Shown piece after piece: positions 33,671 through 43,342 of a DNA stretch of 64,000 bases. Below the pieces are notes generated by a model. The model searched no databases. It was not told where the DNA came from and saw nothing but the letters and a program-made list of their open reading frames with translations. Source of the DNA: an uncultured Lachnospira sp. GTDB taxonomy: Bacteria > Bacillota > Clostridia > Lachnospirales > Lachnospiraceae. The stretch's first letter is position 1. Every line of letters begins with the position of its first letter. The position numbers and the translations under genes were made by a program. The DNA is taken from assembly GCA_934343805.1 (NCBI GenBank), contig CAKRIN010000004.1, positions 60,776-124,775 of the forward strand, read 5' to 3'.

Positions 33671-35492
33671 ATCAATAAGGGAACTTGAGATTAATGATAT
33701 TGAAGATGTACTGATTCTTGTTGGCAGAAATAATGCAGGAAAAAGTGTGGTTCTTGATGCGATAAGGGCGGTTACAGGAGATTATGAAGTTTCATTAAGA
33801 GATTTCAATGACAATGAAGGTAATATAAGCATTACAGTACGCATCAGTATTGAAGATGAGGATCTGGCTGTATTGTATCAGAAGGGACAGGTCAGCTCTT
33901 TTAAGCATTATGACTTATGGTATAAGGATTTTTGCAATAAACTGCCATCGTTAAAGGATGGAATTCTTGAATTTGAGTATATATACAGCAGGGATGGTAA
34001 GATTAAGTACAGGGATGGAGTTAAGAAGAACAATATATATATAAAGACAGTTCTTCCCAGAATATTTTATGTTGACCACGAAAGACGCAAGTCATCAATT
34101 CAGGAAGATCTTATTATGCTGCAGGGTGGAACTGAATATGCAGATCTTAAAGATAACGTGTGTATATTTGATAAGCATAGGATGTGTAATCAGTGCTTTA
34201 ATTGTATAGGGATAATTAACCGCAAGAAACCGGAACAGCTATCTTTATTAGAAACAGCGAGACTTATGCAGTATAAGCTGTTTAATTTTAATCTGGCTAA
34301 TTTTGAGAACAAACTTAATGAGAAATTCAGAAACAATGGTGGTATTGGAGAAAAAATTCATTATCAGATTACATTTGATGCAGAAAAACTCATGCATGTT
34401 GATACAATTGTTCACAATGAAATGCGTGACACTGATGGGGATGTCAATGACCTTTCAGATGGACTGAACAGTATCTACATTCTGTCGCTGCTTGAAACAT
34501 ATGCAGAATATGGAAGTACTGTGCCATACATTATTCTGATTGAAGATCCTGAAATATATCTGCACCCTCAGTTACAGAAGATAGCAAGTGAAATTCTATA
34601 TAAGCTTTCAAGAAAGAATCAGGTTATATTCTGCACGCATTCACCGCAGATGTTATTTAACTTTACTACAAGACAGATTCGTCAGGTAGTCAACGACAGG
34701 GATAATAATACAGTTGTTACTCCGGAGGCAGATATTGATGATATATTAGATGATCTTGGATATGCTGCTAATGATCTCATGAATGTGAGCTTTGTATTCA
34801 TAGTGGAAGGGAAACAGGACAGAAGCCGTCTGCCGCTCCTTCTGGAAAAATATTATTCAGAAGTTATAGATGAGAATGGCAATCTCAATCGTATAGCGAT
34901 AATTGCAACTAACAGCTGCACCAACATCAAGACTTATGCCAATCTGAAATATATCAACACATTATATCTTAAGGATGAGTTCCTTATGATAAGGGATGGA
35001 GATGGTAAGGATGCTGACCGCTTAAGAGACCAGCTTACCAATTATTACAGGCAGCGCGCAAAGCAGGATTATGGTAATCTTCCGAGAGTAACAGACCGTA
35101 ATGTGCTTATATTAAAATATTATTCATTCGAGAATTATTTTCTTGACCCTGAGATAATGACTAAGATAGGCGTTGTGAAAAGTGTAGACCAGTTCTACGA
35201 TATATTATATGCCAAATATAAAGAATACCTGTATCGCCTTGTCAGTACTAAGAAAATGTTAGAAAAACTGAACATAACAATTGAGACAAGACGGGACATC
35301 ATAGACAACATGGAGAATATCAGAAAATATGTCAGAGGACACAACCTATATGACATATTCTATGGAAGATATAAGGGCGAGAAAGAAAACAAAATATTGA
35401 AGGCATACATAGACGCAGCACCGAGAGAGAATTTTGACGATATATTCACTGCAATTGATAATTTTGTATACTTTAATAACCGTAAGAATTAA
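33636..35492 (+). CDS. OLD-like AAA ATPase with TOPRIM domain and Cys cluster
   Basis: A 618-residue soluble protein. Residues 1-40 contain an SMC/ABC-like start (MRIEYLLIRNFKSIRELEI) and Walker A GRNNAGKS at 30-37. A cluster C176-x7-C184-x2-C187-x2-C190 interrupts the ATPase domain and could bind zinc or an iron-sulfur cluster. Signature-like DLSDGLNS, Walker B LIEDPEIYLHP (301-311) and switch FCTHSPQ follow. A TOPRIM segment (about 383-470) has Glu391 (FIVEGKQDR) and RDGDGKDAD. OLD-family proteins combine ATPase and nuclease activity and include phage-defence factors. There is no helicase neighbour of GajB type. The start overlaps the previous gene by 35 nt. Confidence 0.85.
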   Translation: MRIEYLLIRNFKSIRELEINDIEDVLILVGRNNAGKSVVLDAIRAVTGDYEVSLRDFNDNEGNISITVRISIEDEDLAVLYQKGQVSSFKHYDLWYKDFCNKLPSLKDGILEFEYIYSRDGKIKYRDGVKKNNIYIKTVLPRIFYVDHERRKSSIQEDLIMLQGGTEYADLKDNVCIFDKHRMCNQCFNCIGIINRKKPEQLSLLETARLMQYKLFNFNLANFENKLNEKFRNNGGIGEKIHYQITFDAEKLMHVDTIVHNEMRDTDGDVNDLSDGLNSIYILSLLETYAEYGSTVPYIILIEDPEIYLHPQLQKIASEILYKLSRKNQVIFCTHSPQMLFNFTTRQIRQVVNDRDNNTVVTPEADIDDILDDLGYAANDLMNVSFVFIVEGKQDRSRLPLLLEKYYSEVIDENGNLNRIAIIATNSCTNIKTYANLKYINTLYLKDEFLMIRDGDGKDADRLRDQLTNYYRQRAKQDYGNLPRVTDRNVLILKYYSFENYFLDPEIMTKIGVVKSVDQFYDILYAKYKEYLYRLVSTKKMLEKLNITIETRRDIIDNMENIRKYVRGHNLYDIFYGRYKGEKENKILKAYIDAAPRENFDDIFTAIDNFVYFNNRKN

Positions 35493-35494
35493 TT

Positions 35495-35769
35495 TAAATA
35501 TTGTGTCAGTGTGAGGGTGTCCGTCTGTCTCGCTGTCTCTCTATGGTGGATGTTCGATTTATTCTGAATCGTGTGTGAGTTAATGCCGCTATCTATAAAA
35601 GTTCGGATAGGTAAATCTCGTTCAAGCGAAGTGCGTTTGATTTACCTATCCGTAATAAACTATATAGATGGCGGCATTTACTCACACTAGATGCAGGAAT
35701 CCATGAGAACATGCACCATAGAGAGATACTGTGGCAGATGGACACACGTATACTGTCAACAAATATTTA
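35495..35769. repeat. Intergenic inverted repeat folding into one long imperfect hairpin
   Basis: The entire space between the convergent OLD-like and GH1 genes is a palindrome. Left arm about 35495-35617 and right arm about 35639-35769 align along their whole length, with perfect blocks CGGATAGGTAAATC/GATTTACCTATCCG (35604-35617 with 35639-35652), GTGTGAG...ATGCCGC with GCGGCAT...CTCACAC, and TCTCTCTATGGTG/CACCATAGAGAGA. The loop is about 21 nt. No ORF of note lies inside. It could be a foldback MITE, a structured RNA or an unusual bidirectional terminator. Confidence 0.85.
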
Positions 35770-37152
35770 GTTGCATGACTGCTTGATTAAATCAGAATAC
35801 CAATATGCGGAATCCTTTGGAATTCTCTGCTGGGTTTCATAATCGACATAGATTAACCCGAATCTTGGGTCGTAGCCGCTATGCCATTCAAAGTTATCTG
35901 TGAATGACCAGTGGAAGTATCCGAGTATTGGAACACCGGCTTTATAGGCTTTTTCAAGGTCTGTGAGATATCTTGTCAGGAAGTCGATACGGTTGCTGTC
36001 GTGAACTTTGCCATCAAGACTTATGATATCGTTGCATGCAAGGCCATCCTCAAATATATATATTGGAAGATTATATCTTTCATACATATAACGAATACCA
36101 TAATTCATTACACCGGGAGTTACAGGCCAGCCAAGAGCTGTTCGTGGACTGCCGGGCTTTTTCTTTATGTGTCCGGTGGAATTTACTTCGTGACCATTGT
36201 ATATATTGATTCCTAAGAAGTCTATTGGCTGGTGTATTAGTTCAATGTCCCCTTCTTTAACAAATGGCAGTTCTTCATAATGTCCGATTTTTTCAAGACT
36301 ATTTTCGAGATGTAATCCGGAACCTGCAATATCAGGATATTTTCCCAGACAAGTCATATCACAGAATATCGTATGATTAAATGTCATATTTCCTGGAACT
36401 ATTTTAAAACTTTCAGACCTTGCGGCATCAATATCTTCATCACTTGTGCTTGCTGGAAAACATAAATCACCGGTACTTGAAAAACCAGTATGTATAGGCT
36501 GCCTGGCAACTGTACGCATTCTGCTGACGGCAAGTCCGTGAGCAAGTGCGAGATGATGGATTACTGACAGGACAGAAACCGCATCAAGCTTTTTGCCTGG
36601 GGCATGTAGTCCAAGCATGTATCCAAGACCTGATATTATCTGTGGCTCATTGATTGTTGCAATATTAGTGACTCTGTCAGAAAAATGCTTACATATGAAT
36701 TCTGCATAGTCAGCAAATATATATGCAGTCTGCCGGTTAAGCCAACCACCATTATCTTCAAGTGCCTGAGGAAGATCCCAATGATAAATTGTGATAAATG
36801 GTTTTATATCGTTTTCAAGACAATAATCAACTATATTGTCGTAAAATTCAAGACCGGATTTATTGTAGTGAACATTGCCATCAGAGTCTTTTACGATACC
36901 TTCAGGAAATATTCTTGGCCATGATATAGAAAAACGATAAGCCTGTATGCCAAGGCTTTTCATAAGAGTTATATCTTCGCGGTAGCGGTGGTAGTGGTCA
37001 CATGCTTCATTACCATTCTCATCATGTGCAATATTGCCTGTGGTATTGGAAAAAGTATCCCAGATAGAAAGACCTTTGCCATCTTCGGCAAAGGATCCTT
37101 CTATCTGATAGGAACTGGAGGCAACTCCCCATAAAAAGTTCTTATCAAACAT
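35767..37152 (-). CDS. GH1 family beta-glucosidase
   Basis: A 461-residue cytoplasmic glycosidase (no signal peptide) of the GH1 barrel family. The N-terminus FLWGVASSSYQIEG is the family signature, the acid/base Glu is in ATINEPQ and the nucleophile Glu is in IFEDG (usually I/V-T-E-N-G; the Glu is kept). It likely splits cellobiose or other beta-glucosides entering through the nearby ABC importer. AAAGGAAT precedes the start. It lies 33 nt after the cellobiose phosphorylase gene on the same strand, so the two enzymes share a transcript. Its stop codon lies in the right end of the large hairpin. Confidence 0.95.
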   Translation of the reverse strand: MFDKNFLWGVASSSYQIEGSFAEDGKGLSIWDTFSNTTGNIAHDENGNEACDHYHRYREDITLMKSLGIQAYRFSISWPRIFPEGIVKDSDGNVHYNKSGLEFYDNIVDYCLENDIKPFITIYHWDLPQALEDNGGWLNRQTAYIFADYAEFICKHFSDRVTNIATINEPQIISGLGYMLGLHAPGKKLDAVSVLSVIHHLALAHGLAVSRMRTVARQPIHTGFSSTGDLCFPASTSDEDIDAARSESFKIVPGNMTFNHTIFCDMTCLGKYPDIAGSGLHLENSLEKIGHYEELPFVKEGDIELIHQPIDFLGINIYNGHEVNSTGHIKKKPGSPRTALGWPVTPGVMNYGIRYMYERYNLPIYIFEDGLACNDIISLDGKVHDSNRIDFLTRYLTDLEKAYKAGVPILGYFHWSFTDNFEWHSGYDPRFGLIYVDYETQQRIPKDSAYWYSDLIKQSCN

Positions 37153-37185
37153 AATGCTATTCCTTTCTTATCTTATCGAAAAATA

Positions 37186-39639
37186 TCAGATGTTAACAAT
37201 TACATTGTATTCTTTAATGTCCTTGCTGTAAGGTACAGTGTTTCCAGAGACTTCATTACCATTAACAATAAGGGAAGATACACGTTCATGTTTAGTGTTG
37301 GTTATAGTAATGTTATATACAGCTCCCCTGAATTTTCTTGTAATAGTAAGATTCTTTATTGAATCAGGAAGACAAGGATCAATTGTCAGTCCGTCAAATG
37401 AAGCCCTGACGCCAAGAATATACTGTGAAATACTTGTGAATGTCCATGCTGCAGTTCCTGTAAGCCAGCTATTCTTGGCTTCACCAAATCTTGCAGCATC
37501 TTTACCGGCAATCATCTGAGAGTATACATAAGGCTCCGTGCGATGTATCTCACTTATTTCTTCAAGATATGCAGGGCATATCTTTTTGTATGTTTCAAAA
37601 GCTCTGTTCTTGTCATCAACAACTGTTTCTGCAATAGATACCCAAGGATTATTATGACAGAATATACCAGCATTTTCTTTGTATCCAGGTGGATAAGAAG
37701 ATACTTCGCCAAGTTCAAGATGATATGACTTGTAGGCTGGCTGCAAAATCATAATACCATATTTGGTATCAAGAATTTTTTCAACTGAATCCATTGCTTT
37801 CTGTGCAAGTCCTTCTTTAACGCCGATGCCTGCCATAACACAGAACCCCTGAGGCTCAATGAATATCTGCCCCTCGTCACATTCGTGGGATCCAACTTTG
37901 TGGCTTTCTGCATCATATGCGCGAAGGAACCATTCTCCATCCCAACCAGCGTCAAGGACTGCTTTATACATTTCATCAACATGTGTACGGACAGCAGCTT
38001 CTTCATCTGTGAGTCCTGTTATGTGGCAGATGTCGGCATATTCGTTGCCGTATTTTACATACATTCCTGCTATAAATACTGATTCTGCAACAGGTCCTTC
38101 TGATGGTCCTGTGGTCTGGAATGATTCACCAGGAGTAGCAGAGAAACAGTTTAAGTTAAGGCAGTCGTTCCAGTCAGCTCTTCCTATAAGTGGAAGCTTG
38201 TGCGGACCAAGATGCGTAGTAGTGTAATTGAACGATCTTCGTAAATGTTCCATAAGTGGCTGTGCTTTGCTTGTATCACAGTCAAATGCTACCTGTTCAT
38301 TAAGAATGCTGTAATCACCTGTTTCCTTAATATATGCTGCAGTTCCAGCAATGAGCCAGAGAGGGTCATCATTAAAGCCTGAACCAATATCAGAATTACC
38401 TTTTTTGGTTAATGGCTGATACTGGTGGTAAGCACTTCCATCTTCAAATTGAGTGGCAGCAATATCAAGAATTCTCTGTCTTGCTGAATCGGGAATAAGA
38501 TGCACAAAGCCAAGCAAATCCTGGCATGAATCTCGAAATCCCATTCCGCGGCCTGTACCTGATTCATAATATGATGCAGATCTTGACATGTTGAATGTAA
38601 CCATGCACTGGTACTGGTTCCATATATTAACCATGCGGCATAACTTTTTATCTTCTGTATCAACAATATAAGAGGAAAGAAGATTGGTCCAGTAATCTTT
38701 TAAGGCTGCAAGCGCTGCATCAAACTTTGTCGGAGTATTATATTTTTCAAGCATTGCATATGCAGGCTCTTTGTTGATTATTCCAAATGATTCCCATTTT
38801 TTATCATCAGAGTTCTCTGCATATCCTATAATGAATACATATTCTTTTTCTTCACCAGGTTCAAGGTCAATGTCAATTCTGAAAGAACCAACAGGAGACC
38901 AGCCGCTTGCAACGGAATTGAAAGAAGTACCTTCTTTAACAGCTTTAGGCAGTGCAGGACTTCCGTATGTTCCAATAAAGCTTTCTCTGCTTGTGTCATA
39001 TCCATCAGCTGTAGTGCTGACAGCATGTACGGCATAATGATTGCGTCTTTCGCGATATTCTGTTTTATGGTATATAGCAGACATTAAGGAGCCGTCAATG
39101 TTAATTTCAGGCTGGATTTCAACTTCACCAGTGCTGAAATTTCTCTGGAAATTGTTGCAATCATCAACAGCATTCCATAAACAGAATTCTATATAAGAAT
39201 ATATTGATAAATGCTTTGTAGTATTACCAGTGTTTTTAACTGTGAGCTTATCAAGTTCGCAGTTATCTCCAATAGGAACAAGAGCAGTCTGTGTGGCTTT
39301 AATGTTGTTTCTTGATGAAGATATTATTGTGTAACCAAGACCATGCCGGCAAGTATAATCCTCGACAGGCGTCTGTGTTGGCTGCCAGCCGGGATTCCAT
39401 ATTGTATCATTATCCCTGATATAGATATAATGGCCGTTATTATCTAAAGGTGAATTGTTGTAACGATAACGTGTAAGTCGAAGAAGCTTGGCGTCTTTAT
39501 AAAAACAATATCCTCCGCCAGTGTTGCTTTTAAGACTAAAGAAGTTCTCACAGCCCAGGTAATTAATCCATGGCAATGGAGTTTCTGGGGTTGTTATGAC
39601 ATACTCCTTAGAAATGTCATCAAAATAACCGAATTGCAT
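37186..39639 (-). CDS. GH94 cellobiose phosphorylase
   Basis: An 817-residue cytoplasmic enzyme that uses phosphate to split cellobiose to glucose 1-phosphate and glucose, saving ATP. The opening [29 protein letters not shown] and [10 protein letters not shown], and the barrel segment [11 protein letters not shown] with the general-acid Asp, match cellobiose phosphorylases of GH94; the length is close to the usual 810. The start at 39639 follows AGGAGG; the upstream start at 39687 lacks a site. First gene of the minus-strand half of the locus, with a promoter and operator at 39670-39751. A cellodextrin phosphorylase is less likely because of the length. Confidence 0.94.
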   Translation of the reverse strand: MQFGYFDDISKEYVITTPETPLPWINYLGCENFFSLKSNTGGGYCFYKDAKLLRLTRYRYNNSPLDNNGHYIYIRDNDTIWNPGWQPTQTPVEDYTCRHGLGYTIISSSRNNIKATQTALVPIGDNCELDKLTVKNTGNTTKHLSIYSYIEFCLWNAVDDCNNFQRNFSTGEVEIQPEINIDGSLMSAIYHKTEYRERRNHYAVHAVSTTADGYDTSRESFIGTYGSPALPKAVKEGTSFNSVASGWSPVGSFRIDIDLEPGEEKEYVFIIGYAENSDDKKWESFGIINKEPAYAMLEKYNTPTKFDAALAALKDYWTNLLSSYIVDTEDKKLCRMVNIWNQYQCMVTFNMSRSASYYESGTGRGMGFRDSCQDLLGFVHLIPDSARQRILDIAATQFEDGSAYHQYQPLTKKGNSDIGSGFNDDPLWLIAGTAAYIKETGDYSILNEQVAFDCDTSKAQPLMEHLRRSFNYTTTHLGPHKLPLIGRADWNDCLNLNCFSATPGESFQTTGPSEGPVAESVFIAGMYVKYGNEYADICHITGLTDEEAAVRTHVDEMYKAVLDAGWDGEWFLRAYDAESHKVGSHECDEGQIFIEPQGFCVMAGIGVKEGLAQKAMDSVEKILDTKYGIMILQPAYKSYHLELGEVSSYPPGYKENAGIFCHNNPWVSIAETVVDDKNRAFETYKKICPAYLEEISEIHRTEPYVYSQMIAGKDAARFGEAKNSWLTGTAAWTFTSISQYILGVRASFDGLTIDPCLPDSIKNLTITRKFRGAVYNITITNTKHERVSSLIVNGNEVSGNTVPYSKDIKEYNVIVNI

Positions 39640-39669
39640 ATTATACCTCCTGTACGCATATAATTTATA

Positions 39670-39751
39670 GAAAACGATTAAGTGCATCAGGGTATAAATT
39701 TAATGTTGATTTTATATTAATAAGTATATTTTAACCCCTGAATTAAATCAA
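39670..39751 (-). promoter_or_regulatory. Promoter and operator of the GH94-GH1 operon
   Basis: On the minus strand, TTGATT (39746-39751), a 17-nt spacer and TATACT (39723-39728) form a sigma-A promoter. The sequence GAAAACGATTAAGT (39670-39683, plus-strand reading) lies in the leader, about 35-45 nt after the expected start site, and recurs exactly at 39877-39890. Confidence 0.65.
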
Positions 39752-39839
39752 TCATAATTTCATTAAAATATGATAATTGTGATAAATGCACAAAAAATAC
39801 CAGTAAAAATCAGAAAATAGGTAAAATTTACAAAAAGAC

Positions 39840-39890
39840 TTGCATTTATATTTGATATGGTGTATATTAAAGCTACGAAAACGATTAAGT
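39840..39890 (+). promoter_or_regulatory. Promoter and operator of the lacI-type gene
   Basis: TTGCAT (39840-39845), a 17-nt spacer and TATATT (39863-39868) form the promoter. The second copy of GAAAACGATTAAGT (39877-39890) lies at the start site, suitable for autoregulation by the LacI-family protein encoded at 39913. A central CG flanked by A/T is typical of LacI-type sites. Confidence 0.7.
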
Positions 39891-39912
39891 AATGCATGAA
39901 AGGAATGAATCT

Positions 39913-40911
39913 ATGGTATCTATGAAAGATGTTGCTGTAGAATGTGGAGTTTCAATTGCTACAGTGAGTAAGGCTCTCAATGACCATAGTGACATCAGCG
40001 AAGAAACACGCAGGAAAGTTAAAGAAGCAGCTAACAGACTAGGGTATTATCCTAATTCAGCAGCAAGAGCACTTAAGACTAACAGATCTTATAATATAGG
40101 AGTTCTTCTTAACAATGGTCTTGCTCATGAATATTTTGCCGAAGTTCTTGAAAGTTTCAAGAATGAAGCTGAGAAGAAGGGATATGATATTACATTTGTC
40201 AGCAATCATTCAAAGAAAATGACTTTTTATGAACATTGCTTATACAGAAATTTTGATGGCGTGCTTCTAGCTTGTGAAGATTTCAGCAATCCTGAAATTT
40301 ACGAAATGGTTAGCGGGAGATTACCAGTTGTGACTATCGACTACATTTTTAATGGCAGTACATCAGTCAATTCTAACAACGTGAAAGGGATGAGTGAGTT
40401 AGTACGTTACGCGTACAGCAGGGGACACAGAAGAATAGCTTACATTCATGGCAATAATGAATCGGAGGTTACGAAAGAGCGTCTGGCAGCCTACTATAAG
40501 ACAATTGGTGATTTAGGGGTAGAAGTTCCAGATGAATATGTAAAAGCATCAACCTATCTTGATTCAGTAAAAGCTGAAGAACTTACATATGAGCTATTAG
40601 AACTTAAGGAACCGCCAACATGTATATTATATCCTGACGATATGTCTGTTGTTGGCGGAAAGAATGCGATAAGGAATATGAAATTGCATAGTCCGGAAGA
40701 TGTGTCTGTTGCAGGGTACGATGGAACAAGATTCTCGCAGATGTTAAATCCTAAGATTACAACAATTCGTCAGAATACCAGGGAGATAGGCAAGATTGCT
40801 GCAGATGAGCTTATAAGTGCTATAGAAAATCCCAGGGCAACAATAATAAAAAGAGTTGTTGTAGATGCGGAATTAATCGAAGGGGAAACTATTAAAAGAA
40901 TAGGAAACTAA
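39913..40911 (+). CDS. LacI-family transcriptional regulator of the beta-glucoside locus
   Basis: A 332-residue regulator with an N-terminal LacI helix-turn-helix and hinge (VSMKDVAVECGVSIATVSKALNDHSDISEETRRKVKEAANRLGYYPNSAARALKTNRS) and a sugar-binding periplasmic-type domain. The start at 39913 has GGAAT about 8 nt upstream. It is divergent from GH94 and directly upstream of the ABC transporter, so it probably controls both through the two GAAAACGATTAAGT copies. A cello-oligosaccharide or glucose 1-phosphate effector is likely but cannot be read. Confidence 0.94.
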   Translation: MVSMKDVAVECGVSIATVSKALNDHSDISEETRRKVKEAANRLGYYPNSAARALKTNRSYNIGVLLNNGLAHEYFAEVLESFKNEAEKKGYDITFVSNHSKKMTFYEHCLYRNFDGVLLACEDFSNPEIYEMVSGRLPVVTIDYIFNGSTSVNSNNVKGMSELVRYAYSRGHRRIAYIHGNNESEVTKERLAAYYKTIGDLGVEVPDEYVKASTYLDSVKAEELTYELLELKEPPTCILYPDDMSVVGGKNAIRNMKLHSPEDVSVAGYDGTRFSQMLNPKITTIRQNTREIGKIAADELISAIENPRATIIKRVVVDAELIEGETIKRIGN

Positions 40912-40943
40912 GGTGTCGTCTAAGATTTATGGAGGATTTTTTT

Positions 40944-42299
40944 ATGAAAAAGAGATTATTAAGTATGGCACTTGGCACAATGATGGTGCTTTCCACATTA
41001 GCAGGTTGTGGATCAAAAAGTGGAGGTTCAACAGCAGTAAATACAGATCCTGATAAACAGGGAAAAGTTCTTAATATATACTGCTGGAATGAAGAATTTA
41101 AGGGGAGATTTGAAGGATATTACAAGAACCTTCCTTCAGATGTTAAAGTTAACTGGGTTATTACTCCTAATGAGAACAATGCATACCAGAATGCTCTTGA
41201 TGCTGCTTTATTAAAGCAGAAAGATGCAGCAGATGATGATAAGATTGATATGTTCCTAATTGAAGCTGATTATGCTTTAAAGTATGTTAACAGTGATTAT
41301 ACACTTGATGTAAAGGATATAGGTCTTACAGATGATGATCTTAAGGACATGTATCAGTACACTAAGGATATTGCAACTGACAGCAATGGAAAGCTTAAAG
41401 CTACAACATGGCAGGCAACTCCAGGACTCTTTGCTTACAGAAGATCAATTGCCAAGGATGTTCTTGGAACAGATGATCCAGATAAGGTTCAGGAAGCACT
41501 TTCATCTTGGGATAAGTTCGATAAGGTAGCTGAGCAGGCTGCTGCTAAGGGTTATAAGATGCTTTCAGGTTATGATGATTCATACAGAGTATTCTCTAAC
41601 AATGTATCAGGTCCTTGGGTTGATTCTAACAACAAGATTGTTATTGATGATAACATTATGAAGTGGGTTGATCAGACTAAGACATATACAGACAAGGGTT
41701 ACAACAATAAGTCATCTCTTTGGGATTCAACATGGGCAGCAGATCAGGGACCTTCTGGTAAGGTATTTGGTTTCTTCTATTCAACATGGGGAATTAACTT
41801 TACACTTTTAGGTAACTCACTTGCTACTCCTGTTAAGGAAGGTGGTAAGGAAGAAGTTGGTAATGGTATCTATGGTGATTACGCAGTTTGTGAAGGTCCA
41901 CAGAGCTACTACTGGGGCGGTACATGGATCTGTGCAGCAGCTGGAACAGATAATGCTAACCTTATAAAAGATATTATGAAGACTCTTTGCTGCGACAAAG
42001 ATACTATGAAGAAGATTACAGAAGATACTCAGGATTATACTAATACTACATCAGGTATGAATGAAATTGCCAATAGTGACTTTAAGTCAGACTTCCTTGG
42101 CGGACAGAATCATATTAAATTATTCGCTAAGTCAGCTCCTAAGATCAGCATGAAGAATATTTCTTCATATGACCAGGGTCTTAACGAAGAATTCCAGAAA
42201 GCCATGAAGGATTACTTCGATGGTAATGTAACTAAGGATAAGGCTCTTGATAACTTCTATAAAGCAGCTATTGAGAAGTATCCTAACCTTTCAAAGTAA
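40944..42299 (+). CDS. ABC sugar transporter substrate-binding lipoprotein
   Basis: A 451-residue lipoprotein. The signal sequence ends in a lipobox (STLAGC, Cys22), followed by a Gly/Ser linker and a solute-binding domain (LNIYCWNEEFKGRFEGYYKNLPSDVKVNW, family 1). GGAGG lies before the ATG at 40944. It delivers the sugar to the two permeases encoded downstream; the neighbouring GH94 and GH1 enzymes point to cellobiose or cellodextrins. Codon use is unusually even and rich in GAT and AAG, as in highly expressed genes. A hairpin after its stop probably raises its level above that of the permeases. Confidence 0.94.
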   Translation: MKKRLLSMALGTMMVLSTLAGCGSKSGGSTAVNTDPDKQGKVLNIYCWNEEFKGRFEGYYKNLPSDVKVNWVITPNENNAYQNALDAALLKQKDAADDDKIDMFLIEADYALKYVNSDYTLDVKDIGLTDDDLKDMYQYTKDIATDSNGKLKATTWQATPGLFAYRRSIAKDVLGTDDPDKVQEALSSWDKFDKVAEQAAAKGYKMLSGYDDSYRVFSNNVSGPWVDSNNKIVIDDNIMKWVDQTKTYTDKGYNNKSSLWDSTWAADQGPSGKVFGFFYSTWGINFTLLGNSLATPVKEGGKEEVGNGIYGDYAVCEGPQSYYWGGTWICAAAGTDNANLIKDIMKTLCCDKDTMKKITEDTQDYTNTTSGMNEIANSDFKSDFLGGQNHIKLFAKSAPKISMKNISSYDQGLNEEFQKAMKDYFDGNVTKDKALDNFYKAAIEKYPNLSK

Positions 42300-42322
42300 T
42301 TAATTATTAATTGCTAGTCATT

Positions 42323-42367
42323 AAGGCACAGTCATTATAATAGATTGTTATATGGCTGTGCCTTTTT
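42323..42367 (+). terminator. Hairpin between the binding protein and permease genes
   Basis: AAGGCACAGTCAT pairs with ATGGCTGTGCCTT across a loop of about 14 nt, followed by TTTTT. It is inside the operon, so it probably acts as a partial terminator or mRNA stabiliser that favours the binding protein. Confidence 0.75.
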
Positions 42368-42390
42368 ATATGGCAGGAATGGAGATATGT

Positions 42391-43341
42391 ATGAATAAAA
42401 AGAAGAAAAAGTTCGTAAGTTACGCCAAGTGGGGCTACATATTTCTTATACCGTTCTTTGCAGTATATATTGTGTTTTCATTAATACCATTGATATCTAC
42501 TTTTTATAATAGTTTTTTTGAGAACTACATGGTTGGACTTATGCAGGTCGGACCTAAGTTCGTTGGATTTGACAATTACAAGGCCATACTGTTTAACGGT
42601 GATACATTGCTCTATCTGAAGAATACAATGATAATGTGGCTGATGGGATTTATTCCACAGATTCTTATATCGTTGCTTCTGGCGTCATGGTTTACAGATC
42701 TTAGATTAAGATTAAAATGTACAGGATTTTTCAAAACTATAATTTATATGCCTAATTTAATTATGGCATCTGCGTTTGCCATGTTATTTTACGCAATATT
42801 TGCAGATCAGGGACCAATCAATAACATGCTTAACGGTATGGGATTGCCTACATATAGATTCCTTGCGGAGGTAGCAGGAGCGAGAGGACTGATTGCTCTT
42901 ATGAACTTCCTTATGTGGTTTGGTAATACTACAATAATTCTTATGGCTGCTATTATGGGCGTTGACCCTTGCCTTTTTGAGGCCGCACGAATTGATGGAG
43001 CTAATTCGAGACAGATATTTGGAAAGATTACACTTCCTCTTATTAAGCCTATTCTGGCATACACACTTATTACATCATTGATTGGTGGTATCCAGATGTT
43101 CGATGTTCCTCAGATTCTTACGAATGGTAATGGTAATCCGGACAGAACAAGTATGACTGTTATCATGTACCTTAATAAGCATCTTTATAGTAAGAATTAT
43201 GGTATGGCAGGAGCACTTTCAGTTATTCTGTTCTTTGTAACAGCTATACTTAGTATATTTGTATTTAATTATATTACTAAGGATATGGAAGCGGCAGGAA
43301 TAAGAAAAGCCAAGAAGAAAAAAGCAAAGGAGGCGAAGTGA
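42391..43341 (+). CDS. ABC sugar transporter permease (MalF-type)
   Basis: A 316-residue integral membrane subunit with about six hydrophobic segments and the EAA coupling loop CLFEAARIDGANSRQIFGKITLPLIKPIL. The start at 42391 is chosen because GGAG lies seven bases upstream; the ATG at 42352 lies within the hairpin. With the next gene it forms the channel. No ATPase gene is present in the locus, so a shared MsmK-type ATPase elsewhere is expected. Confidence 0.94.
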   Translation: MNKKKKKFVSYAKWGYIFLIPFFAVYIVFSLIPLISTFYNSFFENYMVGLMQVGPKFVGFDNYKAILFNGDTLLYLKNTMIMWLMGFIPQILISLLLASWFTDLRLRLKCTGFFKTIIYMPNLIMASAFAMLFYAIFADQGPINNMLNGMGLPTYRFLAEVAGARGLIALMNFLMWFGNTTIILMAAIMGVDPCLFEAARIDGANSRQIFGKITLPLIKPILAYTLITSLIGGIQMFDVPQILTNGNGNPDRTSMTVIMYLNKHLYSKNYGMAGALSVILFFVTAILSIFVFNYITKDMEAAGIRKAKKKKAKEAK

Positions 43342-43342
43342 T

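Noticed and set aside
35520..35560. Possible short genes in the large palindrome
   Set aside because: No start with a ribosome binding site and the arms are complementary, which explains the sequence better than coding.
39780..39840. CRISPR-like or iteron-like repeats in the A/T-rich divergent region
   Set aside because: Only poly-A/T runs and the two operator copies; no regular spacing.
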